Part shown: positions 23,327 to 31,238 of the stretch, piece by piece
Layout: every line of letters begins with the position of its first letter
Position numbering within the stretch: position 1 is the stretch's first letter
Assembly (NCBI GenBank): GCA_934294885.1
Contig: CAKRAK010000022.1
Coordinates: forward strand, 1-53,370
Reading direction: 5' to 3'
Source of the DNA: an uncultured Lachnospiraceae bacterium
Lineage (GTDB): Bacteria > Bacillota > Clostridia > Lachnospirales > Lachnospiraceae
DNA length: 53,370 bases
Translations under genes and position numbers: made by a program
The notes under the pieces: generated by a model
The model's database searches: none
Told to the model about the DNA's origin: nothing
The model's input: only the letters and a program-made list of their open reading frames with translations

Positions 23327-24370
23327 TTATCTAAGATTTTCAAACTCCTTTACACTGGTACAATATTTTAATGCTGTTGCTTTAGAAATTTTCTTTTCCT
23401 TAACAAGACGTTTTAAATCCATATTTAGTGTGTGCATTCCTTGCATTACTCCTGATTGAATAGACGAAACAATCTGAGGAATTTTATTTTCACGAATCTG
23501 ATTTGCAATTGCGTCATTATTAATCAAAATCTCCGTTGCTACAACCATTCCCTCCTCATCATCCCGAGGAACAAGCTGCTGCGTAATAATGCCCTTTAAC
23601 ACATTAGACAATTGACTTCTCACCTGATTTTGCGAATGAGGAGGATATGCATCAATAATACGTTCTATTGTTTGTGGGGCACTGGTTGTATGTAGTGTTG
23701 ATAACACAAGATGTCCTGTTTCTGCTGCTGTAATCGCAGCACTAATTGTCTCATAGTCACGCATTTCACCTACCAGAATAATATCCGGATCTTCACGAAG
23801 TGCAGAACGTAACGCAGTTGCAAAATTACAAACGTCTCTACCAACCTCTCTTTGATGAATCATTGACTTTGCATGGTAATACACATATTCAATCGGATCT
23901 TCTACAGTCATAACATGCTTTGCCATTTTTTTATTCACATGATCAATCATAGATGCCAATGTTGTCGTTTTACCGCTTCCCGTAGGACCTGTAACAAGAA
24001 TTAAGCCTCGAGGCTCATTAATCAACTTACGCACTGCTTCCGGAATGTCTAACTCATCAAAAGTAGGAATTGATTCCCTTAAAATTCTATAAGTTGCTGC
24101 TAAATTATTTCTCTGATGATAAATATTGGCTCTTAACCGTCCACTTTCCGTAATTAACGCAAAATCCAAATCCTCGCCACTTAATACCTTCTTTCTATCT
24201 TCAATAGATAAAGGCTCCAAAATCATAGCCTCTGATTCCTCAGCCGTAGGTATCGGTTCTAACATTCTAAGCTTTCCATATTTTCGAACCGCAAGTGCCG
24301 TTCCTGCTGTAATGTGCACATCCGAACATCCTGCCTCTTTTGCATATTCAATCAAATCATTAAAATTCAT
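23327..24370 (-). CDS. pilT: PilT-type twitching/retraction ATPase
   Basis: A 347-residue hexameric AAA-type ATPase for type IV pilus retraction. Walker A GPTGSGKTTT near residue 128, the Asp box EDPIEYVY, Walker B DIILVGEMRD, and the His box HLVLSTLHT are all present and the length is normal. The start follows GAGGAG. No pilin, PilB, PilC or prepilin peptidase gene is in the window. Instead it is 20 bases after a PAS-GGDEF gene at the end of a signalling operon, so pilus retraction, or another process using this motor, may be the controlled output. Confidence 0.93.
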   Translation of the reverse strand: MNFNDLIEYAKEAGCSDVHITAGTALAVRKYGKLRMLEPIPTAEESEAMILEPLSIEDRKKVLSGEDLDFALITESGRLRANIYHQRNNLAATYRILRESIPTFDELDIPEAVRKLINEPRGLILVTGPTGSGKTTTLASMIDHVNKKMAKHVMTVEDPIEYVYYHAKSMIHQREVGRDVCNFATALRSALREDPDIILVGEMRDYETISAAITAAETGHLVLSTLHTTSAPQTIERIIDAYPPHSQNQVRSQLSNVLKGIITQQLVPRDDEEGMVVATEILINNDAIANQIRENKIPQIVSSIQSGVMQGMHTLNMDLKRLVKEKKISKATALKYCTSVKEFENLR

Positions 24371-24390
24371 AAATTCCTCTCCTCGCTATC

Positions 24391-25686
24391 CTATCTAATC
24401 TCTTCGCCCGGTTTCTTTTTTGCCTTCTTATCTTCATACATCCGTTCATCGGCCTCAGCCAGCAGCTTGGATAAATCATAATTTCCGTCTCCATAAACAA
24501 GACCTAATGCCATAACACAATGAATGTCATCCGACAACTGATTCAATCGCTCCAATTCTTCTTCCCAACGCTGTTTTAACATATCGACTTCGTCCTTTGT
24601 AACATCACAGGCTACCATCAAAAACTCATCTCCACCCATGCGATAACCATGGACATTATCCTTTGTTACTTTTCTTATACTATCTGCTGCCTTAATAATT
24701 AATTTGTCGCCTGCTTCATGACCGAACTCATCATTCATTTTCTTAAGATTATTTACATCGAAATTAAAAATAGCAATGGAAGATTTATTTGGGTACTCTT
24801 CTTCAATCATGTCCAAATACTTTCCTTTGTTATACAATCCGGTTAAATGATCATGTTCATTTTCGTAAATTAATTTTTCCCGCATCAAAGCATTTTCAGC
24901 ATATAACTTTATGACACTGACTAAGGTACTTTCTACCATAGAACTTCTGTCCATGTTTGGCCACACATTCAGGTAAATGGAGAATCTTTGTCCTGAAACA
25001 TTTCCATTACACAACATACAATACTGTGTATCATCCGTTCCACCCACTAATTTAAGAACATCCTGAATGTTTTTTCCAAAATCTGTTAATGCAACATCAC
25101 CTGTAACATCATCAAAAGCTGTAGCAACATCATCAGACATTGAAATACGGTCATTTGTAAAAACCTTTCCTATCTTTGCATAACTTACAATTTCCATATA
25201 TTCATCCCGTTCAATAAAGAAGTACGCCTTACTGGTTTTAAAATAATCCGTAATCATAGGCAACAATTCCTGGTATGAATTTGATAGCTTTTCTAAAATT
25301 GCAGATTGGAAAGTAGAAAGCTTCTTAAAAAAAGACATATATTTCGTAATATCCCGATTCAGACTCATATATTCAGTGATATCTGAAATCTGATGTATTA
25401 TATAATTTTTTTCTTCCTTGTTAAACATTGCCGAATTAAATTTGTAATATTTTTTATTATCTGTATCAATATTTTCCCATTCAACAGCCTGTCCATCCAA
25501 TGAAAGCTTTGGACAATCATCCATCCAGTTGAAAATCTGATCTGCATCAAGTCCTACGATATCGCCATTATATGCTTTTGTAAAAAAGTCATCCGCATAT
25601 ACAATCTCGCTGGAACCCTCTGCAATCACCACAATTCCACCAATATCTTTTGACACAAAATTAACTATTTCTTTGCTAAAATCCAT
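24391..25686 (-). CDS. PAS-GGDEF diguanylate cyclase
   Basis: A 431-residue soluble protein. A PAS-like sensor region covers about residues 15-110, a helical/GAF-like region about 115-260, and a GGDEF domain 265-425 with the intact active site GGDEF near 349. It should make cyclic di-GMP from two GTP. The RxxD inhibitory site normally found five residues ahead of GGDEF is not present (the sequence there is DNVHGYRM), so product inhibition is probably lost. It follows the STAS antagonist gene by 14 bases and precedes pilT by 20, consistent with a c-di-GMP output of the partner-switching cascade. Confidence 0.9.
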   Translation of the reverse strand: MDFSKEIVNFVSKDIGGIVVIAEGSSEIVYADDFFTKAYNGDIVGLDADQIFNWMDDCPKLSLDGQAVEWENIDTDNKKYYKFNSAMFNKEEKNYIIHQISDITEYMSLNRDITKYMSFFKKLSTFQSAILEKLSNSYQELLPMITDYFKTSKAYFFIERDEYMEIVSYAKIGKVFTNDRISMSDDVATAFDDVTGDVALTDFGKNIQDVLKLVGGTDDTQYCMLCNGNVSGQRFSIYLNVWPNMDRSSMVESTLVSVIKLYAENALMREKLIYENEHDHLTGLYNKGKYLDMIEEEYPNKSSIAIFNFDVNNLKKMNDEFGHEAGDKLIIKAADSIRKVTKDNVHGYRMGGDEFLMVACDVTKDEVDMLKQRWEEELERLNQLSDDIHCVMALGLVYGDGNYDLSKLLAEADERMYEDKKAKKKPGEEIR

Positions 25687-25700
25687 TCCTTATCCTCCTC

Positions 25701-26003
25701 TTATTCAAATGTAAGAATATCTGCAAATCCAACCATTTCAAATACTTCCATTACATCTCCCACTACATTCTTAACAACCATGGTTCCCTGTAAAGAATTC
25801 ATCTTCTTTTGTGCTGCTAAAATAACCCGCAGACCGGAACTTGCTACATAATCACATTCCCGCATATCAATTACCAGGTGATTCACACCTTCTACAAGGG
25901 ATTTTTCCATCTCTTCTCCCAGCTTAGGTGCTGCATTCGTATCCAAACGGCCCACAACACTTACAATCAATTCATTTCCCTGTTCTTTTTTTATAATTTC
26001 CAT
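25701..26003 (-). CDS. STAS-domain anti-sigma factor antagonist (SpoIIAA/RsbV-like)
   Basis: A 100-residue single STAS domain. LVIDMRECDYVASSGLRVI corresponds to the phosphorylation loop of SpoIIAA and RsbV; the serine pair in ASSGL holds the phospho-site. It would be phosphorylated by the HATPase kinase encoded 11 bases upstream and dephosphorylated by the SpoIIE-type phosphatase further upstream. AGGAGG lies six bases before the ATG. Together the three make a complete partner switch. Confidence 0.93.
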   Translation of the reverse strand: MEIIKKEQGNELIVSVVGRLDTNAAPKLGEEMEKSLVEGVNHLVIDMRECDYVASSGLRVILAAQKKMNSLQGTMVVKNVVGDVMEVFEMVGFADILTFE

Positions 26004-26014
26004 ACTTTACCTCC

Positions 26015-26449
26015 TTATAATATCTGCCACATTTTTACAATTTTTATTACATTCCAGCCCTTCTGATACTCATACATAACATCATCCATACTTTGCTTGA
26101 CCATATAAATACCTAGTCCGCCAATAGGACGATCCTCGACAGAAAGCGTAACGTCCGGATCCTCTTTTTTCAGAGGATTGAATGGGTTTCCCCGGTCTTT
26201 CACTGTTAAAACCATCTTTTTCTCATTCCCCACTGTTGATATGTTCATGCCAATCACACATTCCCCACTCTCTTCACCATATGCATAATTAGCGACATTC
26301 ACATACAATTCTTCAAAAGAAACACATATTTGCCCTTGAACCTTTAAGGGGCATGATGCAGATTCTAACTGTTCTTCCACAAATGCAATCACCTCATCCA
26401 GATGATCCATAGATGCATTTACCGTCAGAACCTTCTCTTCCTCCTCCAT
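26015..26449 (-). CDS. RsbW/SpoIIAB-like serine kinase (HATPase)
   Basis: A 144-residue GHKL ATPase of the anti-sigma kinase type. The N box (ELYVNVANYAY), G1 box (VKDRGNPFNPL) and G2 box (IGGLGIYMVKQ) are all present, so it should bind ATP. ATG 26449 is preferred over 26455 because AAGGAG is then seven bases upstream. In partner switching it phosphorylates the STAS protein and binds either it or a target. No sigma factor gene is close by, so the target is unknown and may be a nearby enzyme or motor instead. Confidence 0.9.
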   Translation of the reverse strand: MEEEEKVLTVNASMDHLDEVIAFVEEQLESASCPLKVQGQICVSFEELYVNVANYAYGEESGECVIGMNISTVGNEKKMVLTVKDRGNPFNPLKKEDPDVTLSVEDRPIGGLGIYMVKQSMDDVMYEYQKGWNVIKIVKMWQIL

Positions 26450-26467
26450 ATGCATACTCCTTTTCTC

Positions 26468-27247
26468 TTATAGCTTACTTAAATATTCTATGGATTGCCT
26501 TAACTTGGACAACCCGGCTACCTCTATCAGAACAGATGCATCCATAAAATATTTTTCGTAATACTGTTTAAACCTCCGCCAGTCGATTTTACCATCTCCA
26601 ACCGCTAAATGTAAGTCCCGAAACAAATCATTATCATTAATATGTATATGTTTAACATAAGGCGCCAATTGACTAACCCAATGTTCAATCTCCCGGGCTT
26701 CGCCAAACACATGGGCATGGGCATAATCAAAGCAGATTCCAAAATTAGAGTAGTCTTTCATTGCATTTCCAAGGCGCACCAGCATTTCACACCCCATATC
26801 AAACATGTTTTCCATATAGATATTCAGCATTGGATATTCCTCTAATTTTTTACTCCAAAATTCTACATTTTTCTTTACCCAGCCATCCAGATAACTTTCC
26901 ACAAAAAAATTAGGAATATAATTCGTGTGAAAAACAACCCCGGAAACACCCAATCTCTTAGCAATCTCCAGACTCTGGTCTACTCTGAACTCCGATATCT
27001 CCCTGATTTTGGGATCATCAGAAGCGATTGCAACATCAAAAAATGCCCCATGCATAGTAGAAAACTGTGTTTTGTGTTCCGGCCTATTATATAACGTTAT
27101 CCGCTCCTCTAATGCTGCCTCATCATCCAACAATGCAGGAACGAAAAAATCATTATACTCAAATCCATATCCATGCTCTCTCGCCAGCTCCACATACTCT
27201 GTAAGCTTTTCCGCCTGTGGGATAATCAACATATTCTTTATCTTCAA
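26468..27247 (-). CDS. Sugar-phosphate isomerase/epimerase-like TIM-barrel protein
   Basis: A 259-residue protein of the xylose-isomerase-like/AP-endonuclease 2 superfamily. Metal-ligand-type motifs appear in order: VVFHTNYIP, IYMENMFDM (Glu), CFDYAHAHVFG (Asp/His), HIHINDND and VLIEVAG. The start is a TTG at 27247 with GGAGG seven bases upstream; the next ATG (27232) has no ribosome site. It sits inside the signalling operon between the adenylate cyclase and the RsbW-like kinase, where a metabolic enzyme is unexpected. Substrate not identifiable. Confidence 0.85.
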   Translation of the reverse strand: MKIKNMLIIPQAEKLTEYVELAREHGYGFEYNDFFVPALLDDEAALEERITLYNRPEHKTQFSTMHGAFFDVAIASDDPKIREISEFRVDQSLEIAKRLGVSGVVFHTNYIPNFFVESYLDGWVKKNVEFWSKKLEEYPMLNIYMENMFDMGCEMLVRLGNAMKDYSNFGICFDYAHAHVFGEAREIEHWVSQLAPYVKHIHINDNDLFRDLHLAVGDGKIDWRRFKQYYEKYFMDASVLIEVAGLSKLRQSIEYLSKL

Positions 27248-27272
27248 AGCATCACCTCCCCGGTATTATCCT

Positions 27273-29075
27273 TTATGGTCTGTTTACTTTTGTAACAGAA
27301 TAGACAAACACACCCTTTGACTTTCCTTTTAATGGAATCTCTCCCACTTCTTCTACCTCAATACGGTCTTTCACTCTTTCGTATACGGTATCACTAATCA
27401 GCACCTGTCCACGTTTGGCATTTGCCTCTAATCTGGCTGCTGTATTAACAGTGTCACCGATTGCTGTAAAGTCCATTCTGAATTCACACCCAATATTGCC
27501 AACAACAGCAGGACCACAATTAACACCTACACCAAATCCCACACTTCGTCCAAATTCCTTCATCAGTTTTTCCTCTAAGGCTTTTGCACCATCCACAATA
27601 TCCATAGCTGCACAAACTGCCTTAAAAGTATAATCCTCCAAATCAAATGGGGAATTAAAAACCGCCATGGCAGCATCTCCTACAAACTTATCAAGAGTTC
27701 CCTTATTTCGAAAAATAGCATTCGTTGTAAGATTCAAATAATTGTTTAAGATTGCTACAACCTGCTCCGGTTCTAATGCTTCCGACATTGTTGTGAATCC
27801 TCTAATATCTACAAACAACACGGCAATATCCCTGTTTTCTCCTCCCAGCTTAATTGTAAAATCTCCTTTTTTAGAGATTTCTTCCACTACCTCCGGAGCA
27901 ACATATTTTTTAAAGGCATTCATTACTTTTCTTCGTTTCACAATCTCTAACAAATAACGAATTCCCAAACAATACATATAGGATACAAACAGTACAATTA
28001 TAAAATACAAAAGACTACTGGACTTTCCATTATTATTAAGTACCATTCCAATGCCAATCTGTACTCCAACAGCTAAAAATAACAGCACGGTAGCAACCCA
28101 GAGTTTTGATCGTTTAAATATGAAATGAAGCAGTCCGGCCAATAATCCGGCAATCATTCCAACTGCAACAGGATTTGCATTCACAGAAAACCGGTTATCC
28201 ATAAGTGACTGTAATATATTTGCATGAATCTCAACTCCAAACATCGGTGAACTATGTCCATTGGGAACATCAAAATTATCCTGCATACCAGTAGCATAAG
28301 CCCCCACCAGTACAATACTATTTTTAAATGCTCTAGAATCTATTTTTCCATTTAAGACATCTACAAAAGAAAGATGCTCATAATCTCCCGGTTTTCCGGA
28401 ATAATTAATCATTGTCTTTCCGTATTTATCTATAGGAACTGTTATTGGTGTTTGTTGGTTTTTTTCACAATATAGATCATAAATGGATTTTGACAACATA
28501 GAAAAAGAGGTTCCATCTACTTCTTCCGTCATATCAACACGTCGAACCTTACCGTCCGAATCCTTGGCAACATTGGAATAACCTACGGTGACTACATCTC
28601 TTAATTCCGGAAAGGGATTATATACCCCCTTAATTGGATATACCATTAATCCGTTCTCGTTTTTTTCTGTTTTTTCATCATATTGAAATTGTGAAACCGC
28701 AACGATATTTCCACTTTCCTTTGCAGCTTCTACAAAAGCCTTGTCCCCATCTGATATCGTATTATTTTCTCCATAATATCCTGAAAACAAAATATCGAAA
28801 GCGATGACTGATGGCTTTGCAGCTTCATTTGAATTTAAAACCTGAATTAATCTGGCATAGTAATCCCTTGTCCATGTATTAACAGGACCCAGTTCCTCTA
28901 ATGTTTTCTCATCAATGGCAATGATTTTGATCTGACTGGACACTCCTCTTGGTATCTGATAGACCCGGTCTCTTAACATATAATCAACAGGAGCAAACAG
29001 ATTCGTTACTGTCAAAAGAAATACCAGTCCCATTACGATAAAGGATTCAAAAACATCCCCAAACACTTTTTTCAT
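27273..29075 (-). CDS. CHASE2-domain adenylate cyclase, class III
   Basis: A 600-residue membrane receptor cyclase. One N-terminal membrane segment, an extracellular CHASE2 domain (about 35-295), three membrane helices (about 305-385), then a class III catalytic domain (about 410-595). Catalytic features are intact: metal-binding Asp in VDIRGF near 420 and in KFVGDAAMAVF, the purine-selecting Lys of LDKFVGD and Asp of TAIGDTVN, and the Asn/Arg pair in NTAARLE. It should make cAMP in response to an outside signal. It lies 17 bases after the gene of a cNMP-binding phosphatase and downstream of a FecR-domain gene, both typical partners of CHASE2 cyclases in other phyla. Confidence 0.93.
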   Translation of the reverse strand: MKKVFGDVFESFIVMGLVFLLTVTNLFAPVDYMLRDRVYQIPRGVSSQIKIIAIDEKTLEELGPVNTWTRDYYARLIQVLNSNEAAKPSVIAFDILFSGYYGENNTISDGDKAFVEAAKESGNIVAVSQFQYDEKTEKNENGLMVYPIKGVYNPFPELRDVVTVGYSNVAKDSDGKVRRVDMTEEVDGTSFSMLSKSIYDLYCEKNQQTPITVPIDKYGKTMINYSGKPGDYEHLSFVDVLNGKIDSRAFKNSIVLVGAYATGMQDNFDVPNGHSSPMFGVEIHANILQSLMDNRFSVNANPVAVGMIAGLLAGLLHFIFKRSKLWVATVLLFLAVGVQIGIGMVLNNNGKSSSLLYFIIVLFVSYMYCLGIRYLLEIVKRRKVMNAFKKYVAPEVVEEISKKGDFTIKLGGENRDIAVLFVDIRGFTTMSEALEPEQVVAILNNYLNLTTNAIFRNKGTLDKFVGDAAMAVFNSPFDLEDYTFKAVCAAMDIVDGAKALEEKLMKEFGRSVGFGVGVNCGPAVVGNIGCEFRMDFTAIGDTVNTAARLEANAKRGQVLISDTVYERVKDRIEVEEVGEIPLKGKSKGVFVYSVTKVNRP

Positions 29076-29092
29076 CTTCTCTTTCTCCCCAG

Positions 29093-30271
29093 CTATTTTC
29101 TACTTAGATAAACCATGGTAATATCATCCGCCTGCTTTTCCCCGGCTGCAAAAGTATCCACTTCCTGATACATAGCCTCAACGAATTGGTTCACACAACA
29201 AGACTCCTTCATATGTTTGTTTAATACCTCTTTTAACCTTCTATCCCCAAAAAATTCTTGTTCAACATTTAATGCTTCGGTAACTCCGTCTGTGTATAAA
29301 TAAATGCAATTTCCTTTCGATAGCTTGAAATGCTGCTCTTTATACGAAATATCCTCCATCATGCCTAGTGCCAGGTTTGCTTTGGCAGGAAGCATCTCAA
29401 ATTCTCCTGATTCTGTGGTAACAAATGGTCTGTTATGTCCCGCATTAATAAATGTTACATCATCCGTCCTAAGATCTAATACACAAATAAAGGTTGTTAC
29501 AAACATCCCCGACTCATTCTTATAACAGAGCTGATTATTTGCCCTTTCTGCCACTTCCGAAAGAGGCAGATTCAACATTGCATAGTTCTTTATATGGGTT
29601 TTTGCCACAGTCATAAATAACGCAGCCGGAACGCCCTTACCAGAGACATCTGCAATCAAAAAACACATATGATTTTCATCAATCATAAACACGTCATAGA
29701 AGTCTCCTCCAACCTCCTTTGCAGGACGCATCGCTGCCTTTAACTCAATATCCGTCAAGGCATTAAAGGCAGAGAAGTCATTCTCCAGACATTCTGCCTG
29801 AATTTTTGTAGCAACTGCCAATTCAGACTTCATTCTTTCCTGCTCCGCCACCAGCTTGGTTGTTTTTGTATACAACATATTCATAAAGGTTCCATATATC
29901 TTTCTATTGGCTCCGGCAATTGTTTCAAATAGATTTTTTGAAATATTAGCACAAACAACATCAGAAGAAGCACGAACCGTTGCCCCTCTTTTATCGTCAT
30001 TAATCAAACCTAATTCCCCAATAAAATCTCCTACAGAAAGACTATTAATCAAATTACCATCTTTATCAAGAACATCCGTAGTTCCGCTTAAAATGATATA
30101 CATACCATCCTCACAGGTCGCACCAAAGGTGACAATATCATCTCCCTTTTTTATATGTACCTCTTCCATGGCTTCTAACAGAACTCTTGTACCTTCTGCT
30201 AACTCTCCACATGGGTCAATTTTGAAAAATTCCTGTATGGTCGGAATCGCCTTTAAAACATCTGCATTCAT
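29093..30271 (-). CDS. cNMP-binding SpoIIE/RsbU-type PP2C phosphatase
   Basis: A 392-residue fusion. The N-terminal cyclic-nucleotide-binding domain (about 20-140) has the phosphate-binding cassette FIGELGLINDDKRGATVRA, with the Glu and Arg that hold the cyclic nucleotide. The C-terminal PP2C/SpoIIE domain (about 185-392) has metal-binding aspartates in GGDFYD, ADVSGKG and DDITMV. The expected role is to dephosphorylate the STAS antagonist when cAMP is bound. It is four bases after the FecR-type gene and 17 before the cyclase, so producer and receptor of the messenger are neighbours. Confidence 0.93.
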   Translation of the reverse strand: MNADVLKAIPTIQEFFKIDPCGELAEGTRVLLEAMEEVHIKKGDDIVTFGATCEDGMYIILSGTTDVLDKDGNLINSLSVGDFIGELGLINDDKRGATVRASSDVVCANISKNLFETIAGANRKIYGTFMNMLYTKTTKLVAEQERMKSELAVATKIQAECLENDFSAFNALTDIELKAAMRPAKEVGGDFYDVFMIDENHMCFLIADVSGKGVPAALFMTVAKTHIKNYAMLNLPLSEVAERANNQLCYKNESGMFVTTFICVLDLRTDDVTFINAGHNRPFVTTESGEFEMLPAKANLALGMMEDISYKEQHFKLSKGNCIYLYTDGVTEALNVEQEFFGDRRLKEVLNKHMKESCCVNQFVEAMYQEVDTFAAGEKQADDITMVYLSRK

Positions 30272-30274
30272 AGC

Positions 30275-31201
30275 TTATCTCCATTCTATGGTTGTGTCTT
30301 CATTTATTTTTTTACCAAAGTCAAAATTCCATTTTCCTGACTGTGCAGGAGAGAGAACCGGCTCGCTGACCTTCTGACCCTTTTTTACTACTTGTGTACC
30401 AAAAACCTTTCCATTGTACATAAAGGTTACGGTAAATGGTCCCTCAGATTCCTGATTTAAGAACTCATTTAATTCATCAACAGAAATACCAACATCCTGA
30501 CCGGTTTCTGCGATTTTCAACAAAATTTTGATTACAGACTCCGGTAATGCACTATAGTCAATAGGGCTTTGATCTCCCACATAATCTGTTTTTTCCTGAT
30601 CATCATATATTAAAATTTCATTACCCTTTTGTATCATAACCCAATCATCTGCCACAGTGCCATCTGCGTAACGCAATTGTGTACCAACCTTACCATCGAA
30701 TACTGAAACCTTCGTATACCTTATATCATTTTCGTAATAAGTATGTACCCGATAAATGGTGCCTCTTACTGCCATGTTAGAATTAGGCGTGTTTACTTCG
30801 TAAGAGGATTTTGAACTTAATGGATTTTGAATCTCATTTGTAATAGCACCATAAGTTAACTTAATTGATGTCTTGCTGTCAGAACCATTTCCGGTGGCTT
30901 CCAATTGGAATTCGGTATCCGGCTCAACATATACGAATTTATCATCATCTAACCGAAGTGTCATCGTTCCGGATTTCATTACAATCGTATCTCCCGATTC
31001 CAATACCATATCAGAATATGCATCCATATCCCCAATATCTTTTCGAGAAACGGTTGCCTCGCCATCTAATTCATAAATTTTTATAATCCGATATTCTTCT
31101 TTTTTCCCTTTCACAACAGCAACGATAATTCCAACCATTGCTAATGCCACAACAAATACCGCAATACAAATGATTATCTTCTTTTTCCCGGATTTTTCCA
31201 T
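30275..31201 (-). CDS. Membrane-anchored FecR-domain protein
   Basis: A 308-residue protein with an uncleaved N-terminal anchor (about residues 8-30), then an extracellular FecR domain (about 40-190, with the typical GTIYRVHTY after SNMAVR). A C-terminal beta repeat of InlB/Listeria-Bacteroides type (about 255-308) contains VTFMYNGKVFGTQVVKKGQ. FecR domains sense or relay envelope signals and often accompany CHASE2 cyclases. It precedes the phosphatase by three bases and shares its repeat type with the surface protein encoded upstream, which suggests that the two interact or recognise similar partners. Confidence 0.88.
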   Translation of the reverse strand: MEKSGKKKIIICIAVFVVALAMVGIIVAVVKGKKEEYRIIKIYELDGEATVSRKDIGDMDAYSDMVLESGDTIVMKSGTMTLRLDDDKFVYVEPDTEFQLEATGNGSDSKTSIKLTYGAITNEIQNPLSSKSSYEVNTPNSNMAVRGTIYRVHTYYENDIRYTKVSVFDGKVGTQLRYADGTVADDWVMIQKGNEILIYDDQEKTDYVGDQSPIDYSALPESVIKILLKIAETGQDVGISVDELNEFLNQESEGPFTVTFMYNGKVFGTQVVKKGQKVSEPVLSPAQSGKWNFDFGKKINEDTTIEWR

Positions 31202-31238
31202 GCTCTTATACCTCTCTATCCTCTATCTGCATTCAGCA

